Shown here: in pieces, positions 35,590 through 44,458 of the stretch
Layout of the letters: every line of letters begins with the position of its first letter
Numbering within the stretch: the first letter of the stretch is position 1
Assembly: GCA_944324495.1 (NCBI GenBank)
Contig: CALUWN010000005.1
Location: 62,001 to 126,000, forward strand
Direction: 5' to 3'
DNA: 64,000 nt
From: an uncultured Mucispirillum sp.
Lineage (GTDB): Bacteria > Chrysiogenota > Deferribacteres > Deferribacterales > Mucispirillaceae
Made by a program: the position numbers and the translations under genes
The notes under the pieces: model-generated
What the model was told of the DNA's origin: nothing
Seen by the model: only the letters and a program-made list of their open reading frames with translations
Databases searched by the model: none

Positions 35590-37811
35590 TATTCACCTGT
35601 TTTTTCCTCAGTTGATGGGGTGATGGTAATAATATTATTATTTTCAGTACCATTATTTTCAGTATTATTATTTTCTATATTTTCATTTGCTGCTGGCTCA
35701 TTAGTAGTAACAGGTGTAATAAGTTCTTTATTTTCCTCTATTTGTTTTTCTTGTTCTTTTGCTTGTTTTGCTTTTTCTTTTTCAGCCTTTTTTAAAGCTT
35801 TTTGTCTTTCTTTTTCAAGGCGTTTTGCTTCTTTTTCTGCTGCTGCTTTTTCTTTATCTCGCTGCTTTTGTGTTTTTTTAGCTTCTTCTGGGCTTAAACC
35901 TTCTATTTCGTTTTTAAGTTGAATTGACCTGCCAGTATCTGTAAAAGAACCTTTACTAAATTCTTTATCGCCCTGCCTGTTAAAATCTTCCATTGTGGCA
36001 CGTTTGCCTTCCATTAATTTTTCATTATCTTCCAATGTATCAATTATATGGGCAGTTATAAAAAGCATAACATTTGTTTTTTGGGTACTTGTAGATTGTT
36101 TCTTAAATAACCAGCCTAATATAGGTATATTTGAAAGACCCGGTATGCCTGAAACTGTTGTGGTAGAGTCATCTTTTATCATACCAGAAATAACCATAAT
36201 AGAATGGTTTTTAAGTTTTACAGTAGTATTTGTGCTTCTTGTAAGAGTAGTAGGTGCTGTTGAGCTTACAGCTGAGCCAGATACTTTTTTTATTTCCTGT
36301 TCTATGGCAAGAGTAACCATATCATCACTTGAAATCTGTGGCGTTACCTTTAATTTCACACCTACATCTCTATAATCAAAAGTTTGTATTGGGTTATTAT
36401 TTGAGTCATACTTTGTACTTGTTTGGTATGGCATATTTTCACCCACAAATACTTCAGCAGGTGAATTATTTAATGTTAATATCTGCGGGTTAGAAATAAT
36501 ATTTATACCACTTGATGTTCTAAGAGCAGAAATTAATGCACCAATTGAAGGAAACTTTGCCCCTTGAAATGAAATAATATTACCAATTACACCAATACCA
36601 AGTCCTGCACCAAGCCCAGTAAGGGAAGGAGCTCCTTGGTTTATAGAGCCTATAATGCTTCCTAAACCACCGTCCTGCATGGAGCTTCCTATAATAGTCC
36701 CTGCGGTGTTACCACCACCTGCAAACCATTCCACTCCAAACTGTGAGCTTTTATCTATGGTTGTTTCTAAAATTAATGCTTCCACATATACCTGACGCCT
36801 TGGCACATCAAGTTTTGCTATTAATGAATCTAAATTATCATAAAGCTCTTTATCGCCTATTGCTAAAATAGAGTTTGTAGCATTATCTGCTGATATACTT
36901 ACTTTTGATGATGATGTGCTAGTAGTTGCTGTACCAGTTTTACCAGCCTGCTGAGAAAGGGATGTAACAAGCTTAGATAATACTTTCTCCACATCTTCTG
37001 CCCTTGCGTTTTTCAAATAAAAAACCCTTGGTTCTGTATTGATTGCCATACTTTTTGTATCAAGGTTAGCTATTATGGCAGATATTCTCTCATAATCTTT
37101 CTTTGTAGCTGCTATAATTAATGTATTTGATATATCATCAGATATAACAACTGGCGAGCTTGGATTTATTGAGTTTTTTGCAAGCTCATTAAAAAATTTA
37201 GTAATTTGCTGTTCTATTTTAGAAGCTATAGAATATTCAAGAGGCAAAGTATAAAATTCATAACCTGCTGCCACATTATCCACACGCTTTATTAATGCAT
37301 TCATTTTTTCTATTCTTGAAGCATCATCTCTTACTACAACAATATTTAAACCACGTACAGCTTCCACATAACCAGTTTTAGATTTCATTCTATTTAATAC
37401 AGGAAGCAGTGTGGCAGCATTGTAATTATTTAATGCTATAACTGTTGTAATATATCCATACGAGCCACCTTTTCCCATGGTTAAATCTTCATCAAAAGAT
37501 TGAATATCTTTTTCTGCAATAATCTGGATGCTGTCCCCTTTTGTAACAGGTTGATAACCATTTAATTTCATTACAGAATAAAAAATATCAAGTATCTCTT
37601 TTGCATCCATATTTTTTTGAGATGATATTGTAACATTACCCTTTAAATCTGCCTCATTATAGATAACATTTTTACCAGTAAATTCTGAAACAAATGTAAT
37701 AAAATCTTTCATTGGTACATTTTTAAAATTTACCGCATAGGTATTTTCTTGAGCATAAATATTTAATGCAAATAATAAAACTAAAATTGTAAAAAATAAC
37801 TTCTTTCTCAT
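35589..37811 (-). CDS. gspD: Type II secretion outer-membrane secretin GspD with an extended charged C-terminus
   Basis: 740 residues. Signal peptide (1-20), N0 domain (VNFKNVPMKDFITFVSEFTGKNV), N1-N3 repeats with a Ser/Thr-rich loop in N3 (about 290-305), and the secretin core (VGENMPYQTSTKYD.. and the VSGIPGLSNIPILGWLFK gate region). After the core, residues about 640-690 are a Lys/Glu/Ala coiled-coil-like segment and 690-740 an Asn/Glu/Thr-rich low-complexity tail, well beyond the usual short S-domain. The ring of 15-16 subunits is the outer-membrane exit. Coupled to gspC upstream by a 4-base overlap. Confidence 0.95.
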   Translation of the reverse strand: MRKKLFFTILVLLFALNIYAQENTYAVNFKNVPMKDFITFVSEFTGKNVIYNEADLKGNVTISSQKNMDAKEILDIFYSVMKLNGYQPVTKGDSIQIIAEKDIQSFDEDLTMGKGGSYGYITTVIALNNYNAATLLPVLNRMKSKTGYVEAVRGLNIVVVRDDASRIEKMNALIKRVDNVAAGYEFYTLPLEYSIASKIEQQITKFFNELAKNSINPSSPVVISDDISNTLIIAATKKDYERISAIIANLDTKSMAINTEPRVFYLKNARAEDVEKVLSKLVTSLSQQAGKTGTATTSTSSSKVSISADNATNSILAIGDKELYDNLDSLIAKLDVPRRQVYVEALILETTIDKSSQFGVEWFAGGGNTAGTIIGSSMQDGGLGSIIGSINQGAPSLTGLGAGLGIGVIGNIISFQGAKFPSIGALISALRTSSGINIISNPQILTLNNSPAEVFVGENMPYQTSTKYDSNNNPIQTFDYRDVGVKLKVTPQISSDDMVTLAIEQEIKKVSGSAVSSTAPTTLTRSTNTTVKLKNHSIMVISGMIKDDSTTTVSGIPGLSNIPILGWLFKKQSTSTQKTNVMLFITAHIIDTLEDNEKLMEGKRATMEDFNRQGDKEFSKGSFTDTGRSIQLKNEIEGLSPEEAKKTQKQRDKEKAAAEKEAKRLEKERQKALKKAEKEKAKQAKEQEKQIEENKELITPVTTNEPAANENIENNNTENNGTENNNIITITPSTEEKTGE

Positions 37812-38743
37812 CTAATTTCCACAAATAAGGATTTTTTTTCTTTATTTCTAAGCATATCTACATTTAAAGCTGATATATCATCAACTTGAGAAAACATATT
37901 AAATAAAGCGGCAGGGTTTGTAAGTTCACTGCCATTAATTCTCGTTATTATATCGCCCACTTGCAACCCTAACTTTAGCAGTGGTGATTCTGGTTTTAAC
38001 ATTGCAACCCTGTACCCTACAAACTGACCTTCTTCATAATATGTGGCAACACGTGCACTTTGCAGCACCTGATTAATATCTTTTAAATCGTTTTTAAGCT
38101 CATCTCTAGGCACTGTAATATTTATATTTGAGCCAGTATCTTGTATCTTTACACCAGTTTGCAAACCAGCTGACTGATTGGCTGGTGCTGTATGAGTTAC
38201 TTCTACCCTTGCTCCGTTATCTATAACAAGTGAATAAGTTTTACCATCCTTTACAATATTTGCAAAACCATAATTTAGTTCAACAAGTTTAATACCTTCT
38301 TTTTCATGGCCTAAAGATATGCTTACAGTACCACTATCAAGCATTATTGTAGCAATACCAGAATTATTAATTTCATCATATATTATACCAATTAGCGTCG
38401 CATTAAATGGCGGTGCTGGGTTAAGAGGTGTGCCGTCTGGGGTAGATACAGCTGTTTCACCTGCGCCTCCAGTTGAACTATTTGCCTGAGCCTGCGGCGT
38501 CATATCAAGCATAAAAATATTTTTACTAATAATATCTGATGCTGTTTTATTATAATCAATCTGTTCTTTTTCCACCTTTTTTACCCTTGGTATTGGCAGC
38601 GGCTTTGGGGCAGTAAAAACTGATGAAGCAATGGTTGATACAAGATACCCTAAAGCTACACCTATTACAGCAGGATATAAAAGATAAGGCAGTTTAAAAT
38701 TTACCATGCTATATGCTTTATCAATAATTTTTATAAATTGCAA
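37808..38743 (-). CDS. gspC: Type II secretion inner-membrane protein GspC with PDZ domain
   Basis: 311 residues from the TTG at 38743; the ATG at 38707 is an alternative and neither has a clear Shine-Dalgarno. One membrane helix (about 19-40), a proline-rich linker, the homology region (about 60-170, SKNIFMLDM and ATLIGI) that touches the secretin N0 domain, and a C-terminal PDZ domain (LLKLGLQVGDIITRINGSELTNP). It links inner platform and secretin and helps pick substrates. First gene of the minus-strand arm. Confidence 0.92.
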   Translation of the reverse strand: MQFIKIIDKAYSMVNFKLPYLLYPAVIGVALGYLVSTIASSVFTAPKPLPIPRVKKVEKEQIDYNKTASDIISKNIFMLDMTPQAQANSSTGGAGETAVSTPDGTPLNPAPPFNATLIGIIYDEINNSGIATIMLDSGTVSISLGHEKEGIKLVELNYGFANIVKDGKTYSLVIDNGARVEVTHTAPANQSAGLQTGVKIQDTGSNINITVPRDELKNDLKDINQVLQSARVATYYEEGQFVGYRVAMLKPESPLLKLGLQVGDIITRINGSELTNPAALFNMFSQVDDISALNVDMLRNKEKKSLFVEIR

Positions 38744-38752
38744 TTGTTTTTT

Positions 38753-39199
38753 TTACTGTATAAAATTTGTATACATAATCATCTGCCATATTTCAGGCGG
38801 ATAATTAATAAAAACAATTATATTAAAGATACTGTGTGCTGTAAAAGGCTGTTTTATGCTTTTATATTCATCATAAAGCAGACCTATATATAATGATGGA
38901 ATTATTAATAGAATAGTTACATAAATATTGCATCCTGTAATTAGGTGAGCAAAAGCAAATATAATAGATGTAATAATATTTGCCAGTGAGATATATGAAA
39001 AAAATGTACATTTTATGTATTTTTTTATATTCTTTTGAACTATCCCCCTAAAAATAAACTCTTCTAAAAATGGGGAGGCAAATAAAAACAGTAAAATATT
39101 GTAGATGGATGTATTTTTCAAACCATATATATATATGCTTATACCATAAACAAATGTTATTGCTGTAAAAATAAAAATATGTAACAAATACTTTTTCAT
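38753..39199 (-). CDS. CPBP-family intramembrane protease (CAAX-like)
   Basis: 148 residues, about four membrane helices. The catalytic motifs EEFIFRG (46-52) and FAFAHL (near 84-89) are those of the CPBP/Abi family of metal-dependent intramembrane proteases. It is shorter than many members (200-300). It lies 10 bases upstream of gspC and divergent from gspG, between the two T2SS arms, so it may process or help assemble a secretion component; that is only positional inference. Some family members give bacteriocin immunity. Confidence 0.85.
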   Translation of the reverse strand: MKKYLLHIFIFTAITFVYGISIYIYGLKNTSIYNILLFLFASPFLEEFIFRGIVQKNIKKYIKCTFFSYISLANIITSIIFAFAHLITGCNIYVTILLIIPSLYIGLLYDEYKSIKQPFTAHSIFNIIVFINYPPEIWQMIMYTNFIQ

Positions 39200-39298
39200 A
39201 ATATACTATACTACAAAATAAGATAATTTTAAATGATTTATTGATTTTTATAAAATATTATGTTAGTTTTTGAGTGAACTTTATAAAAGGAGAAATAT

Positions 39299-39748
39299 AT
39301 GCAGAAAAAAAATATGCGTCCGGGTTTTACATTAATAGAACTTATGGTTGTTTTAGTTATATTGGGGCTTTTGGCTACTTTTATTGGTCCACAGATTATG
39401 AGTGCACCAGATAAAGCAAGGGTTTCAAAAGCTGTAAATGATATTAAGGCATTAGAACAGGCTTTAGATATGTATAAAATAGATAACGGTTTCTACCCTA
39501 CTACAGACCAAGGCTTACTTGCTCTTGTGGAAAAACCAGAAACTGACCCTGCTCCTAACAGCTGGAACCCTAGCGGTTATTTAAAAGACCCTGTTGTTCC
39601 AAAAGACCCATGGGGTAGAGATTATATTTACAGAAGCCCAACTGAAGAAGAAAACAGACCTTATGAAATTATTACATACGGTGCAGATGGTCAGGAAGGT
39701 GGCGAAAACTATAACGCTGATATTACAAGCTATAATATTGTTAAATAA
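39299..39748 (+). CDS. gspG: Type II secretion major pseudopilin GspG
   Basis: 149 residues. Prepilin peptidase site [16 protein letters not shown] at residues 8-9, then the hydrophobic helix, and the C-terminal calcium-site region with GRDYIYRSP and [12 protein letters not shown] characteristic of GspG. It builds the pseudopilus. A strong RBS (AAAGGAGA) precedes it. It is followed by a terminator before gspH, which should make it the most abundant transcript of the arm. Confidence 0.97.
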   Translation: MQKKNMRPGFTLIELMVVLVILGLLATFIGPQIMSAPDKARVSKAVNDIKALEQALDMYKIDNGFYPTTDQGLLALVEKPETDPAPNSWNPSGYLKDPVVPKDPWGRDYIYRSPTEEENRPYEIITYGADGQEGGENYNADITSYNIVK

Positions 39749-39758
39749 GTAGATTTTA

Positions 39759-39789
39759 GGGAAAGTGGCTATCACTTTCCCATTTTTTG
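39759..39789 (+). terminator. Intrinsic terminator between gspG and gspH
   Basis: A perfect 9 bp stem (GGGAAAGTG / CACTTTCCC) with a 5-base loop, followed by ATTTTTTG, 11 bases after the gspG stop. The gspH start lies only 6 bases past it, so downstream genes must rely on read-through. Confidence 0.85.
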
Positions 39790-39795
39790 ATATTT

Positions 39796-40215
39796 ATGAA
39801 AAAAGCCTTTACTTTAATGGAACTAATGGTAGTTATGCTTATAATAGGCATTGGGCTTATGAGTTTAACTCCGCAGATAACTTCAAAAAGTGTGGGTGTT
39901 GACCCTCGTCTTGAATATCTTGATAAGCTTATAAAAGAAGAATGGGCCCGCTCTATAGAATTGGGGCAGCCTATTGCAATTACTGGTTTTAAAGGCAGTG
40001 CCAATTTTCTAAACCATGATAAAGAAAGTAAAACATTACCCGATACAAAAGAAGTAAGTGAGATAACTATTAACAAATATCAAGTCCGTGGTAATGAGTA
40101 TGCAATTAGAGTTTATCCTGATGGATTTTGTGATTATTTTGAAATGACTTTAGATGACGGAAAAATAATTGAATCTATCCCACTGCTTATGACTACAAGG
40201 TATAAAAATGAGTAA
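39796..40215 (+). CDS. gspH: Type II secretion minor pseudopilin GspH
   Basis: 139 residues from ATG 39796; an in-frame TTG at 39787 lies in the terminator T-run. N-terminal MKKAFTLMELMVVMLIIGIG has the prepilin FTLxE motif but Ala, not Gly, at the -1 cleavage position. No Shine-Dalgarno is visible in front, so translation may be weak. The C-terminal region is beta-rich as expected for GspH. Assigned by motif and gene order. Confidence 0.88.
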   Translation: MKKAFTLMELMVVMLIIGIGLMSLTPQITSKSVGVDPRLEYLDKLIKEEWARSIELGQPIAITGFKGSANFLNHDKESKTLPDTKEVSEITINKYQVRGNEYAIRVYPDGFCDYFEMTLDDGKIIESIPLLMTTRYKNE

Positions 40216-40579
40216 AAGAAAATTAAAAAAGGGGTTTACCCTTTTGGAAGTATTAATTGCTTTAGCAGTATTAAGCATTAGTATGCTTGGTATTTATTCA
40301 CTGCAAAGTATGTCTATGAAAGCTCTTTATACTTCTAAAGAAAAAATGTTTGTTATAGAAAGAGCCTATGACAGGATTGCAAGGCAGATTAATTTTCCAA
40401 ATAAAGCATATGAAGAAACAGAAGATTATAATGGCACTTTAGTCCATTATTCATTTAAAAAAGAATCTTCTGGAGTTCCTGCTGTGCAAAAAATAACAAT
40501 GACAGTTTCAACAGATAGTGCTACTGTAAGTTTTGTATATTACGAAAAAACAAGTTCTGGTACAGGGTTTGGTATATAA
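40208..40579 (+). CDS. gspI: Type II secretion minor pseudopilin GspI
   Basis: 123 residues, the usual length. Prepilin site KKG|FTLLEVLIALAVLSI at residues 9-10. GspI, J and K form the tip complex that starts the pseudopilus. Start overlaps the gspH stop by 8 bases. Confidence 0.93.
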   Translation: MSKRKLKKGFTLLEVLIALAVLSISMLGIYSLQSMSMKALYTSKEKMFVIERAYDRIARQINFPNKAYEETEDYNGTLVHYSFKKESSGVPAVQKITMTVSTDSATVSFVYYEKTSSGTGFGI

Positions 40580-41100
40580 TGAAAAAAGGCTTTACTTTAT
40601 TTGAACTTTTAATTGCTGCTGCTATTTCTTCCATTGTGGCTTTAGGCGTTTATTCCCTTTTTTCATCCCTTGCAACATCTAGGGACAGAGCCGTAACACA
40701 AAGTGAAAATATTGTTTTACAGCAATCGCTTACAAGGCTTATAAATAAAGATGCCAGAATGATTGTAGAAAATTCTATAAAAGTGGATAAATCAGGGCAA
40801 AAATACAGGCTTACTTTTACTACACAAAACAGCCTTAGGTTTAATAAAGCATTAGCTGTTGATGTAACATATTATATTGATGATGATAATTACCTAGTTA
40901 GAAAAGAAGAAAATGCAGATACTGCTTTTACTATGGAAATGAGAATAGTGCCTAATGTTACAGAGTTTTCTGCCACATTTTATGACGGCAGTGAATATAA
41001 AGAAGAAGCTGTTGCAAATGCGAAAATGATGAATATTAATATAACATTAAATCAGCAAAATATAACAATACCAGTTGCAAGGACAATAGATAATACGTAA
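40579..41100 (+). CDS. gspJ: Type II secretion minor pseudopilin GspJ
   Basis: 173 residues. Prepilin site MKKG|FTLFELLIAAAISSIV, followed by the RDRAVTQSENIVLQQSLTRLINKD helical part and a beta-rich head. Start overlaps the gspI stop by one base. Confidence 0.92.
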   Translation: MKKGFTLFELLIAAAISSIVALGVYSLFSSLATSRDRAVTQSENIVLQQSLTRLINKDARMIVENSIKVDKSGQKYRLTFTTQNSLRFNKALAVDVTYYIDDDNYLVRKEENADTAFTMEMRIVPNVTEFSATFYDGSEYKEEAVANAKMMNINITLNQQNITIPVARTIDNT

Positions 41101-42012
41101 ATGAATAATAAAATGAAAAAAGGCTCAATATTAGTGACAGTTTTAATTGCTATTGCAGTATGCACTACCATTGCACTTTTTATTTATGAAAGGACTATGG
41201 CAGCTTACGGCACTGTTATAAGCCTGCAAAATGATTATCAAGGTGCAATTTATGCTATGACGGCAATAGAAGCCATTGAAATGGCGTTTCAGTATGATGA
41301 AGCAACATATGACTGTGCCGATGATATTTGGATGAAAGTACCACCAATTCCTCTTGATAATGGGTTTATGACAGCTTACATTAAACCACTTAATGCTAAA
41401 ATTCCGCTGGCTGGGCTTAATTCAAAAGATGAAGCATTAAAAGAAAGAACTCAAAAAGCATTTGAAGAAATTATGCGTAATTTGGAGCTTACAGAGCCAG
41501 ATATTTATGAGCTTTTAACATGGGTTGGAGCAAGCGACCCAACTGGAGAGCGTTATGATGAAAATGGTGCACCATACAGTGCAAAATCAGGGCAATTGCA
41601 GACTTTAGCAGAGTTTGCTTTTATACCTTCTTTTAAAGCAGATTTTGCAAAAATTGTGCCTTATGTTTCCATAGCAGGAGATGGTAATAAAATAAATTTA
41701 AACCTTGCTTCAAAAGAAGTGATTGATGCCTATATCCCAGAGCTTTCTGCTTATTCTGACCAAATTATATCAACAAGAGAAACAGAACCTTTTAAAGATG
41801 TTTCTGCCATTTATAATATAATGGGTGCAGCTATGCAGGATGAATATAGTAAAATTTTACCATATATTGATGTAAAATCTTCTTTATTTTATATTAAACT
41901 TGAATTAAATATAGGAGATGATAATATATATTACCATTTACTTGTACAGAGAAATGGTGCAAGTGTTTCACCATTAAAATATATTGAAGGAAACAGCATA
42001 GATTATTTTTAA
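41101..42012 (+). CDS. gspK: Type II secretion tip protein GspK
   Basis: 303 residues. N-terminus MKKGSILVTVLIAIAV is the GspK-type prepilin start with G|S and no Glu5, as in the family. The large alpha-helical insert typical of GspK (about 110-225) contains YELLTWVGASDPTGE and the KINLNLASKEVIDAYIPEL domain. It caps the GspI-J-K tip. The ATG follows directly after the gspJ TAA. Confidence 0.92.
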   Translation: MNNKMKKGSILVTVLIAIAVCTTIALFIYERTMAAYGTVISLQNDYQGAIYAMTAIEAIEMAFQYDEATYDCADDIWMKVPPIPLDNGFMTAYIKPLNAKIPLAGLNSKDEALKERTQKAFEEIMRNLELTEPDIYELLTWVGASDPTGERYDENGAPYSAKSGQLQTLAEFAFIPSFKADFAKIVPYVSIAGDGNKINLNLASKEVIDAYIPELSAYSDQIISTRETEPFKDVSAIYNIMGAAMQDEYSKILPYIDVKSSLFYIKLELNIGDDNIYYHLLVQRNGASVSPLKYIEGNSIDYF

Positions 42013-42032
42013 TTAAGGAGAATTAAGTATTT

Positions 42033-43034
42033 ATGGAACACAACTACTTTCTTAAAGATGGGCTGCTCTATAAACTTTCTGGCAGTTCTACTTACAGAGT
42101 TAGTATAGATGATGTATTAAATGATAATAATAGAGCAGGGCTTATTATTGATGATACTTATTTTTTCTATGTAGGTATGGAGCATATTTCCACAAGTGCT
42201 AAAAAAATAAATGCTATTGCCCAAAACTACTTAAATGTATTATTTCCTTCTGATATGGTAAAATATTTTGGTGTTTTCCAAAACAGCTCAAAAACTATTA
42301 TATATATTATTAATGACAGCCTAATAGATATTATAGAAAATAATAAAGAACTTTTTACAGTATTTAAAAAAATATCTACGCCGTTTTTAGAATTGTGTAT
42401 GAAATATAACGAGTTTATTTTTTCAGACGGCATAAAAAAATATATGCTTTCTGAAAATATGGTAAGTTTAAGCGATACAAATTCCAATGAATTTATTACA
42501 GCTAAAGATTTATTTGATACATTAGAAAGTATTAAATATTCTATTACACTTCCGGGCATTATTAAAAAATCAGCCCTTAACCTGCCCTTTGCAGCTCCTG
42601 CTGCTGCAATACTTATTATTTATATATTTTTTATAATAGGAAGTATTAGCCAAATTTCAGCTAATAATAAAGTAAATAAATATTATGAAGAGAGCTTGCA
42701 AAAAATATATAATAATATGGGGGTTGCTTCATCAAAGGACCCATACGGGCTTTTAATACAGCAGTCAAAATCCGTATCAGGTGGCGGCTCATCTCAGAGT
42801 ATTTTAAGTGTTTTAAATGACTTAAACAGTGCCTATATTGATGGTGTTGCTTTTGAAGGGCTTAATATTAGGGATAATGATATTAGAGTAACTGGTATTG
42901 CAACTGATTTTGCAAAAGTGGAAGAAATAAAAAAATTAATGGAAAATAAGCTGCAAAAAAGCATAAATGTAGATGATACAAAAAAAACAAAAGACGGTAT
43001 CACTTTTACTATGAAATATGATAAAGGTATGTGA
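42033..43034 (+). CDS. gspL: Divergent GspL-like type II secretion protein
   Basis: 333 residues, shorter than usual for GspL (about 380-400) and with little recognisable sequence. It has a cytoplasmic-type region (1-185), one membrane helix (about 187-207) and a periplasmic ferredoxin-like region (VAFEGLNIRDNDIRVTGIATDFAKVEEIKKLM), the expected GspL/PilN-type layout. GspL recruits the ATPase GspE to the membrane. Assigned mainly from position between gspK and gspM. Confidence 0.75.
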   Translation: MEHNYFLKDGLLYKLSGSSTYRVSIDDVLNDNNRAGLIIDDTYFFYVGMEHISTSAKKINAIAQNYLNVLFPSDMVKYFGVFQNSSKTIIYIINDSLIDIIENNKELFTVFKKISTPFLELCMKYNEFIFSDGIKKYMLSENMVSLSDTNSNEFITAKDLFDTLESIKYSITLPGIIKKSALNLPFAAPAAAILIIYIFFIIGSISQISANNKVNKYYEESLQKIYNNMGVASSKDPYGLLIQQSKSVSGGGSSQSILSVLNDLNSAYIDGVAFEGLNIRDNDIRVTGIATDFAKVEEIKKLMENKLQKSINVDDTKKTKDGITFTMKYDKGM

Positions 43035-43714
43035 TAATGGAAAAATTAAAAGAGATTTTTCATAAATTAAAAAACACTGAAATAAACTTAAAAGATTTAA
43101 AGATTTCATCATTAAAAGAAAAACTAAGCAGTATTAAAGTTTCTGCTGATGAAAAAACAGAAAAGGAAGAATTTTCTTTAAAAAATTTAAAAAATTTGAA
43201 AAATATTTCCTGGCAGGATATAAAATCTTTTGATTATAAAAACTTTTATTTAAGAAATAAACAGCAGATTTTAACAGTATTTGTTGCTTTAATGGTTGTA
43301 TTTTTTCTTTTTTACTGGACTAATGTATTTTTAGATTCCAAATTATCATCATCTCTTTCAAAAGCAGAAAATACTTATAAAAAGCTTGAAAATGCTGCAA
43401 ATATGGCAGGCCAGATTCAGTTTGCAAAATCAAAAGGTGTTAATGCTATGACATTAAGCCTTTTAGTATTTATACAAAATACTGGCTCAGAGATTGGTAT
43501 TTCTGATAAAATAGTTAATTTAAGACCTGTTACAGCTTCAAAAGGTATTGAGCACGTTTCTTTAAGAATGGAAAACTTATATTATGATGAACTTGTAAAC
43601 TTTTTAAAAGCTGTTGAAAAATATGATAATCTTTCCATTAAAGTTATTAATTTTAATAAAAGATATGATAACCCTAAAATGATAGATGCTTCTATTGAAG
43701 TTGTAAAAATGTAG
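43031..43714 (+). CDS. gspM: GspM-like type II secretion protein
   Basis: 227 residues; ATG at 43037 is the likely start (MEKLKEIFHK). It has an unusually long Lys-rich cytoplasmic N-terminus (about 75 residues with repeated LKNLKN-type runs), one membrane helix (about 78-97), a coiled-coil, and a C-terminal ferredoxin-like periplasmic domain (GIEHVSLRMENLYYDELVNFLKAVEKY). GspM pairs with GspL. Overlaps gspL by a few bases. Confidence 0.8.
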   Translation: MIMEKLKEIFHKLKNTEINLKDLKISSLKEKLSSIKVSADEKTEKEEFSLKNLKNLKNISWQDIKSFDYKNFYLRNKQQILTVFVALMVVFFLFYWTNVFLDSKLSSSLSKAENTYKKLENAANMAGQIQFAKSKGVNAMTLSLLVFIQNTGSEIGISDKIVNLRPVTASKGIEHVSLRMENLYYDELVNFLKAVEKYDNLSIKVINFNKRYDNPKMIDASIEVVKM

Positions 43715-43724
43715 CGAGATATGT

Positions 43725-44444
43725 ATGAATAAAAAAAGAATAATTCTTTCTGTAATCGTATTTTTATGTGCTTTTTTAATAACTATAATTGTTAAATTTC
43801 CATTAAATGCTGTTGTATCTAATATTATTGCAGATACTGTTAAAAACAGAAAAATAGATATAAGGTATGATAGTATTAATGTTACATTTTTTGGCTCTAC
43901 TGCTGTAAATGTAAAATCTGGTCCTATTGTTATTAAAAATATTGAGCTTGATTATAACCCACTTGGTTTATTATTTAAACGAGTTTCATTTAAAGCTCAG
44001 TCTGATGCGTTTATATTAAATGGAAAACTTTCTGGAAATAACTTAAATGCAGATGTAAAAGTATCTATCGCCTCCCTTGCTCAAATGGTAAATATGACAG
44101 GCAGTGGCTCTTTTACAGGAAATATTACTTATAATATAAAAAATGAAACTGGTAAAATAAACCTTGATGCACCTAATAAAATATCATTTAATCACCCGCT
44201 AGTGCCAATGCAGGCAGATAATTTAAAAGCAAATGCTGATATAGATAAAAATAAATTAACAATAAACGATTTTTCTGCAACAGGGCAGAACACCTTAAAA
44301 GTCACTGGATATGTAGATTTAAACAAACAAAAAATAGATACTTCAATCTTAAATATTAAAGGTGAAGCATCTATGGGTAATTATCCTTTAAAATTTACAT
44401 TAACAGGGCCAGCAAGGATGCCAAAAGTTGCAGTTCTTCCATAA
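43725..44444 (+). CDS. gspN: GspN-like type II secretion protein
   Basis: 239 residues. N-terminal membrane anchor (about 7-27) and a beta-rich AsmA/GspN-like body (IRYDSINVTFFGSTAVNVKSG, then IKGEASMGNYPLKFTLTGPARMP at the end). GspN is an accessory T2SS component of poorly known role. Last T2SS gene of the plus arm; gspO (prepilin peptidase) is not in the window. Confidence 0.75.
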   Translation: MNKKRIILSVIVFLCAFLITIIVKFPLNAVVSNIIADTVKNRKIDIRYDSINVTFFGSTAVNVKSGPIVIKNIELDYNPLGLLFKRVSFKAQSDAFILNGKLSGNNLNADVKVSIASLAQMVNMTGSGSFTGNITYNIKNETGKINLDAPNKISFNHPLVPMQADNLKANADIDKNKLTINDFSATGQNTLKVTGYVDLNKQKIDTSILNIKGEASMGNYPLKFTLTGPARMPKVAVLP

Positions 44445-44458
44445 AGCAGGAGAGTATG

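Noticed and set aside
39299-44444. Reading the pilin-like cluster as type IV pili
   Set aside because: The GspG C-terminal calcium region, the GspK insert, the GspC PDZ protein and gene order G-H-I-J-K-L-M-N mark type II secretion; no pilT, pilM or pilin-glycosylation genes are present.
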